Origin: Platynereis dumerilii
Lineage: Eukaryota > Annelida > Polychaeta > Phyllodocida > Nereididae
NCBI GenBank assembly: GCA_026936325.1
Contig: JAPTHN010000142.1
Coordinates: forward strand, 124,001 to 188,000
Length of the DNA: 64,000 nt
Direction of reading: 5' to 3'
This document shows positions 49,668 through 59,766 of the stretch, piece after piece. Numbering within the stretch: the stretch's first letter is position 1; every line of letters begins with the position of its first letter. Position numbers and translations under genes: made by a program. The notes beneath the pieces were generated by a model. It ran no database searches. It saw only the letters and a list, made by a program, of their open reading frames with translations, and was not told the origin of the DNA.

Positions 49668-50295
49668 GGCCGTACTTGAAGAGTCCAAACGCCAAATAAT
49701 TACCATTTTTCTAATAACATTGTCCAGTTGCGAGTCTAAGAAAACAAGATTGCTGTAATATCTTTGGCAATACACTATCATAATGCAGGTGAATTAGTGA
49801 GACTTTCAACTGTAATAGATATAACTTTGGACTTATGTGTCTGCACATATGTCTTATATATGCTCTGAGAAAAAGTGGGATTCATATAGAAAGAGTTCAA
49901 GCCAAAAATTGTCGATTTTCATCGGATAGGACACAATGTTTGCACTTACATTGTGAGATCCAGAGAGGAGCTACATGGTTACTGGAGGTACAGATGGATG
50001 CCTTACATTATTACCTTTAATTTGATGCATAATTCAAGGCAGTACTGTAAGTGTAGGTGCTGCAATTGTAAAAAATGTGAAGCACAAATGTTGAAATTAT
50101 GTGCGAAAATGGCATTTCCGTCGTTCCGAGAGGCTATATTTTCAATGGCCCAAAAAACATTGTTCCAATATTTTCATTGAGTGGGATTTTTAATATGTTA
50201 TTAAGAAGAACCAAATGGTGAGAAAAAAATTGGTTTGGTTTTTTTTGCAATTTGTGGCGGGTATGATTCATATATACAGTAGATTGACTGGACTA
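49668..50295 (-). repeat. Right arm of the foldback element
   Basis: Inverted partner of 45,932-46,556. Outside it the sequence is unrelated to the left flank. A small insertion relative to the left arm lies near the tip (between AATCTAC and CATACCCGCC in reverse complement). Confidence 0.85.
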
Positions 50296-51169
50296 CATTG
50301 TTAGAAGGACTGCTACACCATGTGTGCTGAAATGTGAAGGGTGATTCAGTTTTCTTTACTAAAGTTCATGTAGCATTACCGGCAGATGTATCTTTCTAAA
50401 TTATTACAAGTATCAAGCCGGCTGCTACAACTAGGTCACATACTTATCAAATGTGACTCCAGGGGCACTTTTGTAGTTTTGTGGGACTATGCACTCTTCA
50501 GTTGTATTTAAAATCATGCGGCATATTTGCATTAGTGCCTCGACAATGCTATATTGTGGGTTGCCTTGCTGTGTGTCTGCTGTTTTGTCTAAGAATCTCT
50601 CAACCCATACCCTCTGTTCTGACTTCTATCGAAACCTTCAATTTTCCAACTCTACTCTGTTACAATAAAACCGATTGTCAGTTCCATTATCCCTCATATC
50701 TTTTCTACCCAAGCTGACTTTATCTTTCCTGCTTTTTCGGTCCGCCAGTGGAATAAAAAGCCTTTAATTTTGCAGATTAATTAATGGTCCAGCAGATAAT
50801 TGCCATGGTGATCCAACTTGGTTAGAATTCATGATCTTTAATTGCTCTTGACATGCATGCAAACTTCTGACTTGGCTAATGGGTTTATGATTACAGAAAA
50901 GGAGGAATTCTCATTCCTTTAATTTCTGAAACTCAAGTTAATGGCTACAATCAATGGCAAGTCCGTTGCTGTTCTCTAAAACATTAGATGGAATATATAA
51001 CAAGTTCGATATAGGTGTTATGTCAGGATGGATTGATAGGAACAGAATTACCAAATGCAAGTTTGCACGAATGACTGGTGATCAACACATGCGGGCAACG
51101 CCGGGCGTCCAGCTCAACGGTGAATGTTTAGATAAAGGAAGATGGATATACAGACTCTCACCTCGGCTG
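50296..51169. other. No gene recognised
   Basis: About 870 bases with short ORFs only (at most 78 codons). Nothing structural was seen. Confidence 0.5.
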
Positions 51170-51222
51170 TAGATAGATGGATAGGTTGGTAGATAGACAG
51201 ATAGAAAGATAGAAAGATAGAC

Positions 51223-51255
<33 letters not shown>
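51170..51255. repeat. GATA microsatellite
   Basis: Imperfect at the left (GATAGACA, GATAGAAA), then about eight clean GATA units. Confidence 0.95.
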
Positions 51256-51256
<1 letters not shown>

Positions 51257-51936
51257 CAAATTAGCTAATAGTTTTGAAATTGGTGCCAATGACGTCAGTA
51301 CCATCCTGTATTGCTATTGGACTACCAATGTCTACCATATTCTGTTGGCCAGTCAAGAGCACCTCGATCTTATCTCCTTTCAATAATAACTTTGTTCAAA
51401 GGCTCCCACATGCCTGGGTCTGCCTGCACTCTCTGGGCTATACTCAACCAGAAAAGTCACCAGATATTCCTGCCTTGTCCGGCCGTAAGCATAAAAGTGA
51501 TCTGCATGGTAGGCCTACTGGGCCAGTACAGGCTGGTATAGCCTTGAAGGGTATAGATCGCCCAGAGATCCTTCTATAATTTCCTTAATATGACACTAGG
51601 GGTATGGGATTGTGACATTAACAAGCAATAAACAGACTCGTGGGTTGGTCAATGTCCCGGTAATGTTGTGATATTTGCCATATTCCTGCAGTGAATCAGG
51701 GCAATGGCAATTTGAGGTCACCTATTGATTTCCTTTATGCTCCATTAGGCAACAGCATATGGAAACATCATATGCACAATATCATATGGAAACCACATAT
51801 GGAAACATCATATGCACCGCATCATATGGAAACATCATATGGCAACAGCTAATGGAAACATCACATGCACAGCATCATATGGAAACGTCATAAAGCAACA
51901 TTATATGGAAACATCATATGAAGATATGAACATCAT

Positions 51937-51939
51937 GTG

Positions 51940-51971
<32 letters not shown>

Positions 51972-51972
51972 T
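51937..51972. repeat. GATA microsatellite
   Basis: About eight perfect GATA units inside the 13-base minisatellite locus. Confidence 0.95.
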
Positions 51973-51995
51973 AAGTGCGGCCCTCTAAGCGCAGT

Positions 51996-52144
51996 CAGTG
52001 GCGTATTTAGGGGGGGGGCCATGGTGCCATGGCCCCCCCCTCAGGCCCAAAATTAACATGGAAGAGATAGGAAACGCCGCAGAGCGCCCCGTATTCACCA
52101 CATGTAATGGCCCCCCCCTCAGACCATTTCTAGATACGCCCCTG
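51996..52144. mobile_element. 149-base hAT MITE with 8-base target duplication
   Basis: The ends read CAGTGGCGTATTTAGG and, at the right, TCTAGATACGCCCCTG, which are inverted copies with a few mismatches. The 8-base duplication AGCGCAGT flanks it exactly (51,988-51,995; 52,145-52,152). An 8-base duplication and CAGxGGCG ends are hallmarks of hAT transposons. Long G and C runs inside can pair. No coding sequence. Confidence 0.93.
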
Positions 52145-52330
52145 AGCGCAGTTGTGGGTGCTCACGAGGGAAACAATATGTGGCAACATCATAAGTTAAC
52201 ATCATGTGGAGACTTCATATGGAAAATATTATAGTAACATCACATAGATTATATGCCAACATCATGTGGAAATGCCACGTGGAAACAATGTCATAATGGC
52301 AACATCATGTCGAAACTTCATATGGCATCA

Positions 52331-53910
52331 TCAAATAAAGCGTCATCACACATTTTCACCATACTGCACAATTTTTGGGATGTGCGAAGTTCATTGCTGA
52401 AATATGTTGCTGTCAATTGATCAAGCTTCTGCTGTAGTCTGGCAATGAACAGGTTGACAGAAGTACATTGTATGGGCATTCGTTTGTGTGCCTTCGTCAA
52501 CATACATGTTATGATACAATCAATGTTCGCTCGTCATACCATCCATGGACTGAATTTGGAATTCTTTTACAGGCGATTTCATTAGTACGCGATTCTTAGG
52601 TTCTAGACCCACCAAATACATGTCATTTTTAGTTAATCTGATTGGTTTAGAGACAACAGAACGTCACACATTTGATTTATCAACGTAGTAAGTACTAGTT
52701 TAGCATGGATTACTCACAACCAAGCGTGAATGACAAGAATTGCATGGAAATGAAATCACATGTAATTGTTTGAATAAACTTAACAAGGAATACTGTTTAG
52801 AAATCACATTTGTTATAAATATGTTGTCTTTCGAAATTACTGGAAAACCTCCTTGACTGCCCTGCCTATTCATGCAGCCTTAGGTATACGTCAATAAATT
52901 CTCTATGTTCTGTGTAAAAAATCAAGTCTTGTCGGTCGCATGATTAGTGTTAGTTTCTGAAATATTGCTCTTCCCTTATCATGAGTTATGTATTTTGTTA
53001 AAGGGTAGAATACTACGTGATGTAAAGCGCCACGATTAACCGCAACATAAAAACAGCTGTAAAAAGAGATTAATCTCCTAATGCAACATTGCTGCAGTAT
53101 GTTGGGGTACGGCTTGTGTTTTGATTGTGATGGTTCTTTCGCATGACAATGAAGAGCTCTCTCTTTTACCACCCTACCTCATCTACTGGGCCTGTAAATC
53201 TGCAATCATGCATCTGCTCTGGCTTGTAATTATTTCAAAAATTGTTCTGTCAATCTATCCCTTTGCTTCTCTGAGTGTTCAGGGAGACCATAGATCATTT
53301 TGTGAAGTCAGATGATATAAATCAGATGATATAAATCAGATGGAAGCTCCTTACTCCCATCTGTCACAGGCCCGTCACATCATGCAGATGTCACATGTGT
53401 GATGGAATTATGGTCTCTATGGTGTGTTGCAGGGATGTGCTGTTCTGCTGCACATATCACATATGCTGTGGTTGTCTTTTCATGTATATAACTGAAGCAT
53501 AAGTTTACTTATAGTCATGACATGGTTCACAACTTCACGTCCAAACTCAACCACCACCTCTACTCCACATGATACACCATTCCCATTCTTTCCCTCAGTA
53601 TATCTGCAATAAACTGCAATAACCTAAGTGCTACATCAGTATGTGTGACTTCGCCCACCAAATTAAAGGGACCTACCTCAAGCAGCAGCCTGATCGTACA
53701 TCCTGCCTCGCTGGTGAACGGAGCATTTCTGAGCATCTGCAGGCTGCAGGGTTCCTCCTCCTCTGCTGGATTGGTATTGGCTGCCCGCTCTCCACCATGC
53801 TCTGCGCTGCCTGTTCTGTTCTGTGGATCTCTTGGCACTGTTGGTTGTTGGGCAATGTTGGTGGCATTGCTGTTGTTTGGTTGGTTGCATTGCTGTTGTT
53901 TGGTTGGTTG
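52331..53910. other. No gene recognised
   Basis: Mostly AT-rich. ORFs at 53,641-53,949 (plus) and 53,560-53,838 (minus) overlap each other on a GC-richer patch with GTTGGTTG-type simple sequence. Neither resembles a known family. Confidence 0.45.
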
Positions 53911-53998
53911 CTTCGGTTGATTCCTGATTCAGTGGTTGGCTTCGGTTGATTCCTGATTCAGTGGTTGGCTTCGGTTGATTCCTGATTCAGTGGTTGGC
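53911..53998. repeat. 29-base tandem repeat, three units
   Basis: Three identical units of CTTCGGTTGATTCCTGATTC followed by AGTGGTTGG (29 bases). They are preceded by two copies of a shorter TTGTTTGGTTGGTTGC repeat. Confidence 0.95.
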
Positions 53999-55902
53999 TG
54001 TCTTTCGATATGTGTTTGGATTGTTTGAGTATTCTCTTGTTGTCCTCAGTGTTTCTTTGACTCCCTCAAGAATGTTTATGATTTTGAAGTCCTAAAACTG
54101 AAAGTTCACCATTGTAGAAGAGCAAGGTCAGAATAACAATTCTAGACATAAATGAAAAAATTCCGTTGCGAAAGTTTTTTAAAATGTCAAATATAAGATT
54201 TTGGTTTACCACACTGCTATTTCCATGCTAAAATGTGGAAATTTGGGAATAAGCAGGCCTCTTCTAGTCTTGATCACCGCAGACAGCCTTTAGGGTTTAA
54301 GCATAGGATGTAAATGCTGGAACCACTTCAATTGAGATGGCGTTTGTAATGTATTGGTTATTCATGCCAAACATCACAAATTTCACAGTGAAGTTTGTTT
54401 ATCTTCTTTGTTATATTTATTTTTTATTCTTCTTTGTTATTTGAATTGCTCCATTCAGTAATTTTTTTATGAGTGGGCGGAAAAACAAGTTTAGAGTACC
54501 AGAATGAACTTTGAATGACTTTTTTCTTCTTCTTTATTTGATGTAGATTTTCCCAGTCAAAACAAGCCACTGAATGGCAATTGCTGGGATAAATGGATGA
54601 GATACGGAATCAAGTAGGTTGTTGTGAAGAACAGTAATTTGAAGTTGTCAATATCAGTCGATAGTGGGCAGTATCTGATTGATAGAGTGAATAATGACTT
54701 GGAGCTTACAGTCTATTCCTGGTCGTCCTAGTGATGAGGTTGTTGGTCGAACTTATTTTTATTTCACTAAATTCCTTTCCTTTTTTTGTCTGATCCTTCA
54801 CCCAGCTTCTTTTTTTGGATGGAGAATTGATGAGTTTCGGTTAACAGATGCATTTATCAAGTGGATCTTCGTGACCAGCAGCGTTGGCTGCGTCTACAGG
54901 GGATGGCAAACATATACATATGGACTGCCTGCAGGGCAGGGCGACTTGGCTGTGCCTGCTCCTTCACCCAATTGCTTCTGTGCCTGAGCATCAGTTTTGT
55001 TTTAGACAAGAGGACCAATTGAGTGTATCTGTAGATGCAGTGTCATGCAGTCGTATGACTGTTGCTGTTGCTGCAGATGGCCTACGGGGGAATCCACAAG
55101 GTTAGCTCTGGCAAGGTGGATATGACTGTGACCATGTTTTCTTGAATTATTTTAAAAATCCTTACATTCAAAAATTTGATGATGCTTTCCGTATTACTAT
55201 GGGAGGACTAGCTCTTCACCTAAGATATCTTTAATTGGCCATTTTCACAGTGAAGCAACCAATGTTGTCATAATTATATGGTAGAGGGACCTATCTTTGA
55301 TTTTAATACTAGGAATTTTCTGCATACTGAATTCCGGATCTGGTAAAGAGCTGTCCACTGGTGTTGCTGATTTTACACGAAAAGATGCTGTTGATAGTCA
55401 TTGCATACTGTGGTGTAAGAGGATTTTATGAGAATGCCTTGGACGTCTGCTTCATGGTATTACACCCCAGATGGATGGTTTGCACATTAGGGGCATGCCT
55501 TGGATCAAGGTTTTAACCCAGCACACTTTATGCCATTCATCAAACTGTGACTGATTATTTGCTGTTCGTAACCGTGATTATTACTGATAGGGGCCATTGT
55601 AGGCCTGGGATGAGTTGAATTAGATCATTTTACCCCACAACTCAAACTATGTTGTAGCATTGGGTTGCATTGTTCCCAAGCTGTGGGATTCCTGCCTGTG
55701 CTTAGGAGTCGATTTCTGATTGGTGGCTGGTACTAGCTACTACTTATGACATGATTGTGTTGGCATGCATTGTATGACTGTCACACTTACCCACCATGAT
55801 GAAACATGTTTGAGACTTCTGATGTACCAAGCATATTGCAGGGAAAAGCAGTTATCATTTAGCTTGGATGTTTTGTGTGTTTGTTGTGACACCAAGGTTG
55901 CA
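53999..55902. other. No gene recognised
   Basis: A 97-codon plus-strand ORF at 54,694-54,987 with hydrophobic stretches is the longest. It has no recognised domain. The remaining sequence to the start of the retrotransposon shows no repeats or RNA genes that I can identify. Confidence 0.45.
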
Positions 55903-56098
55903 TTGAGCAAAGTCAGGACAAACTCATGGATTAAATTGAGGATGGCCGCAGTGCGTTTATTCATCGCAAAACAAGGACACACAAAGGAGACAAAGCTCAC
56001 ATCAGACATACACATACATACCAAGATCAGATAACATGGACAAGGAGAAGGAAGTACACACAGATAGATTAACATAGATGCAATGCTCGGGCACACCC
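55903..56098 (-). repeat. B2 terminal repeat (3' end of element)
   Basis: 196 bases nearly identical to 56,827-57,022. It marks the 3' end of the retrotransposon on the minus strand. The minus strand contains AATAAA within the repeat, a possible polyadenylation signal. Confidence 0.9.
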
Positions 56099-56613
56099 CA
56101 TCGAGCAGTAGTGTAATTAAACAATATAGAGACAATATATAGTTCATTAGACTTTGAAGGTATCTAAGATACTCAGTGTCTTTGTTGAGCTGTAGGTCAT
56201 TGAGCAATGCGATTGTCAGATGACTCTAATGTCTTTGTTTTAAATAACACATGAAATCAATCAAATACTAGCCCATTCACAGCCGTTCCTGGTCAAGTCC
56301 TGAGGGCACTGTAGTTCACATAACATTCTGGTACATCAATTTTACAGTGTGGATATACAATTTCCAAAATTTTAAGTACATCAATTTTTATAATCAATAA
56401 GTACATCAATTTTCAAATTCAATAACATTTTTAAATTCAATAACATTGGAATAATAAAATGTTTGTAGACATTTATCAATCTTATACTATACACAATTTA
56501 GGAATTACAGTACGATGTGTATATATATGTAAATTAAAACTAGAATAATTGACGTTTATCAAAGACCCATTTTGGTTTTTAAGATTAACAATTGGGTTTT
56601 TGAGGTGGGCGGG
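56099..56613 (-). other. Spacer between A2 and B2
   Basis: About 515 AT-rich bases with no match elsewhere in the element. It includes three GTACATCAATTTT words. It may be part of the element's 3' region or a later insertion; no inverted ends or target duplication were seen. Confidence 0.55.
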
Positions 56614-56826
56614 TGTTCGTTAACAAAAGCGACAGCGAGGAGCTGCGAGAACGTTCTTATATAGGACGAGCGGATTAGAACCTGTGAACCACTTGGACAA
56701 CAATCAACCACAGTGACCGAGGAGCGGCTGGCGGGAAAGGTGAGGGAGGTGCCTAGTGCACATAACAAGAATCTGCGGCTGGGTAGTCCGAAGCGCTCAA
56801 TACTCCTTGGTTTAACCAAGCCCTCA
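56614..56826 (-). repeat. A2 internal repeat
   Basis: 213 bases matching A1 (62,943-63,156) apart from about three differences. It joins B1 at 56,826/56,827 without spacer. Confidence 0.9.
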
Positions 56827-57022
56827 TTGAGCAAATTCAGGACAAACTCATGGATTAAATTGAGGATGGCCGCAGTGCGTTTATTCATCGCAAAACAAGG
56901 ACACACAAAGGAGACAAAGCTCACATCAGACATACACATACATACCAAGATCAGATAACATGGACAAGGAGAAGGAAGTACACACAGATAGATTAACATA
57001 GATGCAATGCTCGGGCACACCC
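56827..57022 (-). repeat. B1 internal repeat
   Basis: 196 bases matching B2 (55,903-56,098). With A2 it recreates the B-to-A junction expected of a circular replication intermediate in split-direct-repeat elements. Confidence 0.9.
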
Positions 57023-57105
57023 AAAACAAGGTATATACCCAAGAGCATTGTGTGAAAGGTTAATTTTTTTGAGTGCAGTGGTGCTTTTGAGACCATGCTG
57101 CAGAA

Positions 57106-58023
57106 CTAGTGATGTGTTACGAGATGAGGGGCGAAAAAGGCATAAGAGGAAGGAGGAGGGCGTAAGTAGGTTTTGTAGGCGTCTGAGCGCCATCTACCTA
57201 GGCGCTGAATATCTAGGTTGGATAAGCCACTATTTGCTGCTTGTGTTGCAGCTCCCGCTCTAAGTGAGTGGGTGGAATAACGGGTATGGTCTAAGCCCAG
57301 GGTTCTAATTAACCCTTTGATGTAATTGTTGTAAGAAGGGTAATCCAGTGGTGCGCCCCCGTTGATTGGAAATAGGTAGGAGGATGGAGGGGCTGGAAAG
57401 CTGTGAAGATAACACTTCATAGTGCAAAGGGCGCAAACTGGTTGTCCGGAGCATCCGATATGGGCCTCGAATCCTTTAGGAGCATTCTTAGATGTCGGAA
57501 CAGAGTAAACCATGGTAGTGGAGGATGATAGTCGAATGGAGGACCTAAGAGGGGCCCACCCCGAAAGTGGATTCGCACAAAGCTCAGACGCTCGTAAGCT
57601 TGCAAAGTAATGCAACGTAATTGCAGATGCTAAAACGAGATTCTCTCTTTTAAAATAAAGGAGGGAAAGCATGTCGCTGAGAATTGAGTGGGTTATGGGT
57701 TCGACCTGTCTCGGAGGAGGTTCTGCTCTGGATATGGCTTTAACCGCTAGGCGGACACGAGGCGTCCACAGCTCGGGGTCAGCGCCCCCTAGTGCCAGAG
57801 CCCAGGCTCTAATGCCAGACAAGTAGTTAGCTACAGTAGAACTAGATAAATTTTGTGAAGCAAGGAATGCTACGAACCTAAGTGTCTTTTGTTCGTCCAG
57901 GGGGAAAGGGCGAAGGTTAAAGGAGGAGACAAAACGGGAGTAGCGAGCAACGGCAGTTGCATAAGCAGCCCGGGTCCGTGGGGCCCACCCTGCAGAAATC
58001 AGGGCTGCGACTCTAGAGTCCAA
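57106..58023 (-). CDS. Tyrosine recombinase region of the retrotransposon
   Basis: A 305-residue reading with a phage-integrase-type fold: an N-terminal SAM-like helical half with ARYSRFV and YLSGIRAWAL, then a catalytic half. The ASLRASEL, HSLRAGAAT and GRWRSDAYKTYL stretches fit the R...HxxR...W/H...Y pattern of the family. In Ngaro and DIRS elements this enzyme replaces integrase and inserts a circular DNA copy without target duplication. It lies last in the element, 18 bases after the RT-RNase H region, which fits the usual gag - RT-RH - YR order. Fossil context: part of a broken element. Confidence 0.93.
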   Translation of the reverse strand: MDSRVAALISAGWAPRTRAAYATAVARYSRFVSSFNLRPFPLDEQKTLRFVAFLASQNLSSSTVANYLSGIRAWALALGGADPELWTPRVRLAVKAISRAEPPPRQVEPITHSILSDMLSLLYFKRENLVLASAITLHYFASLRASELCANPLSGWAPLRSSIRLSSSTTMVYSVPTSKNAPKGFEAHIGCSGQPVCALCTMKCYLHSFPAPPSSYLFPINGGAPLDYPSYNNYIKGLIRTLGLDHTRYSTHSLRAGAATQAANSGLSNLDIQRLGRWRSDAYKTYLRPPPSSYAFFAPHLVTHH

Positions 58024-58041
58024 GCCTGTAAAGAACCGAAG

Positions 58042-59607
58042 TTAAAAATGAACAGTCATGAACGAGTCATCGGGCCAAGTGGGAGTGGGGGACGAGTGGG
58101 GGTTGGAGTCAAGGAACTCGGCAACACGAAGTCGGCTAAGATCATCAGCCTCCGTGTTGTCTTGAGTGGCTATATAAACTGCGGCAACGTTCAAATTGAA
58201 CTTTTCCACAGCCATGAACCAATGTCGTGCGAAAAACATTAGGCTTGGAACTGGGGAATAGGCCTTGTTAAATATAGCACACGCAGTGGTATTGTCGATG
58301 TGAAATATTATATTCGAGTTCCTGCATGCCGGGCCCCAGGTGTAAAGAGCTGAGACCGCGGCATGCATCTCTCTCCAATTTATAGATTGGTCGTTTAACC
58401 ATGCTAACGACCCGGTATAAGAGAGTGAAAACCATTCATGGCCATTATAACCACCATATCCGAGGGAGGATGCGTCAGTCCAGATATGGCTGACATTCGC
58501 GCTCCAGTCTGGCTTGTAAATTGTGACACCGTTATGGGACTCTATACAGGCTGCCCACCACCTAAGGTCAGACCGAGCCTCCATGGACAAACGAATCCTA
58601 TAGTGAAGGGGGGCCACTGAATTGGCAGCATGAAAAAGCCTAGCTAAAAAGGGGCGCCCGGTCCTGATCACCCGCGCCGCAAAAGAGCATTTTCCCAGTA
58701 TACTTAGAAGCTTTCGTTTGGTTACAACCCCAAGCTGCAACCAATGCTCGGCCTCACCCTTGAGGTCGAGCAACCGCTCCTGGGATATCCTAAGTTCCCC
58801 CCTCTCTGTATCGATTATTATGCCTAAAAATTCTATCACCTGAGCAGGTGCTGTCACCTTGGAATCCTGTATCTCAAAGCCTGAGGCCCGAGCAGTCTGG
58901 AGCATCAAAGACAAGTCAGTGGCACATTTTGTGTAAGAGGAGGCAATGATTAAAAAATCATCAACGTACCTAATTAATGACTTGCTAACTCCCTGATACT
59001 GCATGATTTTTTCCAAGGGAGATGCGATTGAATCGAATAAAAACGGTGCGGACCTTAATCCAAAGTTTAAGACTTTGGAGAAATAGAACTGACATCGACC
59101 TGCTGGGTCGTGCCAGGTAAATCCCATCAGGTGCCAATCCGATGGAGAAATAAATACCGTTTTATACGCATCTTTTAAGTCCATTTTAGACATATAAATA
59201 GAGGGAGCGTCTAACTTAGTGATAATCTCCACAGCGTCGTCTATAGAGGCATAAGATAAAGTGAAATCGGCCCTGTCAATCAAAGAGTTGACTGATCCCT
59301 GTGAAGGGTAAGACAAGTCGTGTATTAATCTAACTTTAGATGAATTTCTTTTCTGAAACGCCCCAAGCGGTGATACGATGTAATTGTGAAAGGGCAGATC
59401 TAGAAAGGGGCCTAAGAGCTTGCCAGCCTCAAGGTCTGCTGCAATAATTGAGCCAACTTGCTCAGAAAACTCAATGGCCGAGGGCCAGTTGTGACTTACT
59501 ATCACGCTATCTGCCGGTGGACGGCCTATTCTAACTCCAGAAATTATGCTATCTAATATAGTCGACGCTTCTAGTGGAGAGTATACTAGGGGAGGAAGTG
59601 TTCCCAA
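58042..59607 (-). CDS. Reverse transcriptase-RNase H region of the retrotransposon
   Basis: A 521-residue reading. The reverse transcriptase part has KVRLIHDLSYP, SKMDLKDAYKTV, LNFGLRSAPFLFD and the RYVDDFLI catalytic box. It is followed by thumb/connection sequence (LGKCSFAARV) and an RNase H domain starting IWTDASSLGYGG with NWREMHAA and HIDNTTA. The layout matches DIRS-order elements, where the RT-RH lies upstream of the recombinase. In the living family it copies element RNA into DNA. The start codon is uncertain, since the region just upstream on the minus strand is interrupted by the nested transposon. Confidence 0.93.
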   Translation of the reverse strand: MGTLPPLVYSPLEASTILDSIISGVRIGRPPADSVIVSHNWPSAIEFSEQVGSIIAADLEAGKLLGPFLDLPFHNYIVSPLGAFQKRNSSKVRLIHDLSYPSQGSVNSLIDRADFTLSYASIDDAVEIITKLDAPSIYMSKMDLKDAYKTVFISPSDWHLMGFTWHDPAGRCQFYFSKVLNFGLRSAPFLFDSIASPLEKIMQYQGVSKSLIRYVDDFLIIASSYTKCATDLSLMLQTARASGFEIQDSKVTAPAQVIEFLGIIIDTERGELRISQERLLDLKGEAEHWLQLGVVTKRKLLSILGKCSFAARVIRTGRPFLARLFHAANSVAPLHYRIRLSMEARSDLRWWAACIESHNGVTIYKPDWSANVSHIWTDASSLGYGGYNGHEWFSLSYTGSLAWLNDQSINWREMHAAVSALYTWGPACRNSNIIFHIDNTTACAIFNKAYSPVPSLMFFARHWFMAVEKFNLNVAAVYIATQDNTEADDLSRLRVAEFLDSNPHSSPTPTWPDDSFMTVHF

Positions 59608-59766
59608 AAGGGAACGTCAAGCGCTGGTGACCAGCGCACTAAGTGGGGCGGATTTACACTTGACACCTGTGCAGGTGGACTGGGGACTGGGGCCTCCACA
59701 TGTTGCGCACACGTGCTTTCTCCTGCATTTATCTGCCCATCTACATTTCTGAAATTGGTACATGTA

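Larger units (their letters stand above)
45932..50295. mobile_element. 4.4-kb foldback element with long inverted ends
   Basis: The ends TAGTCCAGTCAATCTA and its complement bound arms of about 625 bases: 45,932-46,556 and 49,668-50,295. Arm identity is high in the outer 400 bases and lower inward. The flanks read CAT-TA at the left and TA-CAT at the right, compatible with a 2-base TA or a 3-base CAT duplication. Between the arms lies a tandem array of a 199-base monomer. No transposase ORF was found; the longest frames come from the arms and are mirror images. It resembles foldback elements in structure, but the superfamily is unknown. Confidence 0.85.
51746..52330. repeat. 13-base minisatellite, third locus, interrupted
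   Basis: Units of CATATGGAAACAT with variants (CATATGCACAATAT, CATATGGCAACAG) run from 51,746 to 51,934. More diverged units (ATCATGTGGAAAC and similar) run from about 52,184 to 52,330. The core CATATGGARAC is the same as in the arrays at 3,536 and 24,612, although this locus is outside the duplication. A GATA array and a hAT MITE sit inside it. Confidence 0.85.

Noticed and set aside
45932-50295. Polinton/Maverick interpretation of the long inverted ends
   Set aside because: No 6-base target duplication, only 4.4 kb long, and no polymerase, integrase or capsid-like coding sequence.
56559-57029. 156-codon minus ORF across the A2 and B1 repeats, with a partial twin at 62,949-63,149
   Set aside because: It lies wholly in the retrotransposon's non-coding repeats and leader. 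The open frame is a by-product of repeat sequence.
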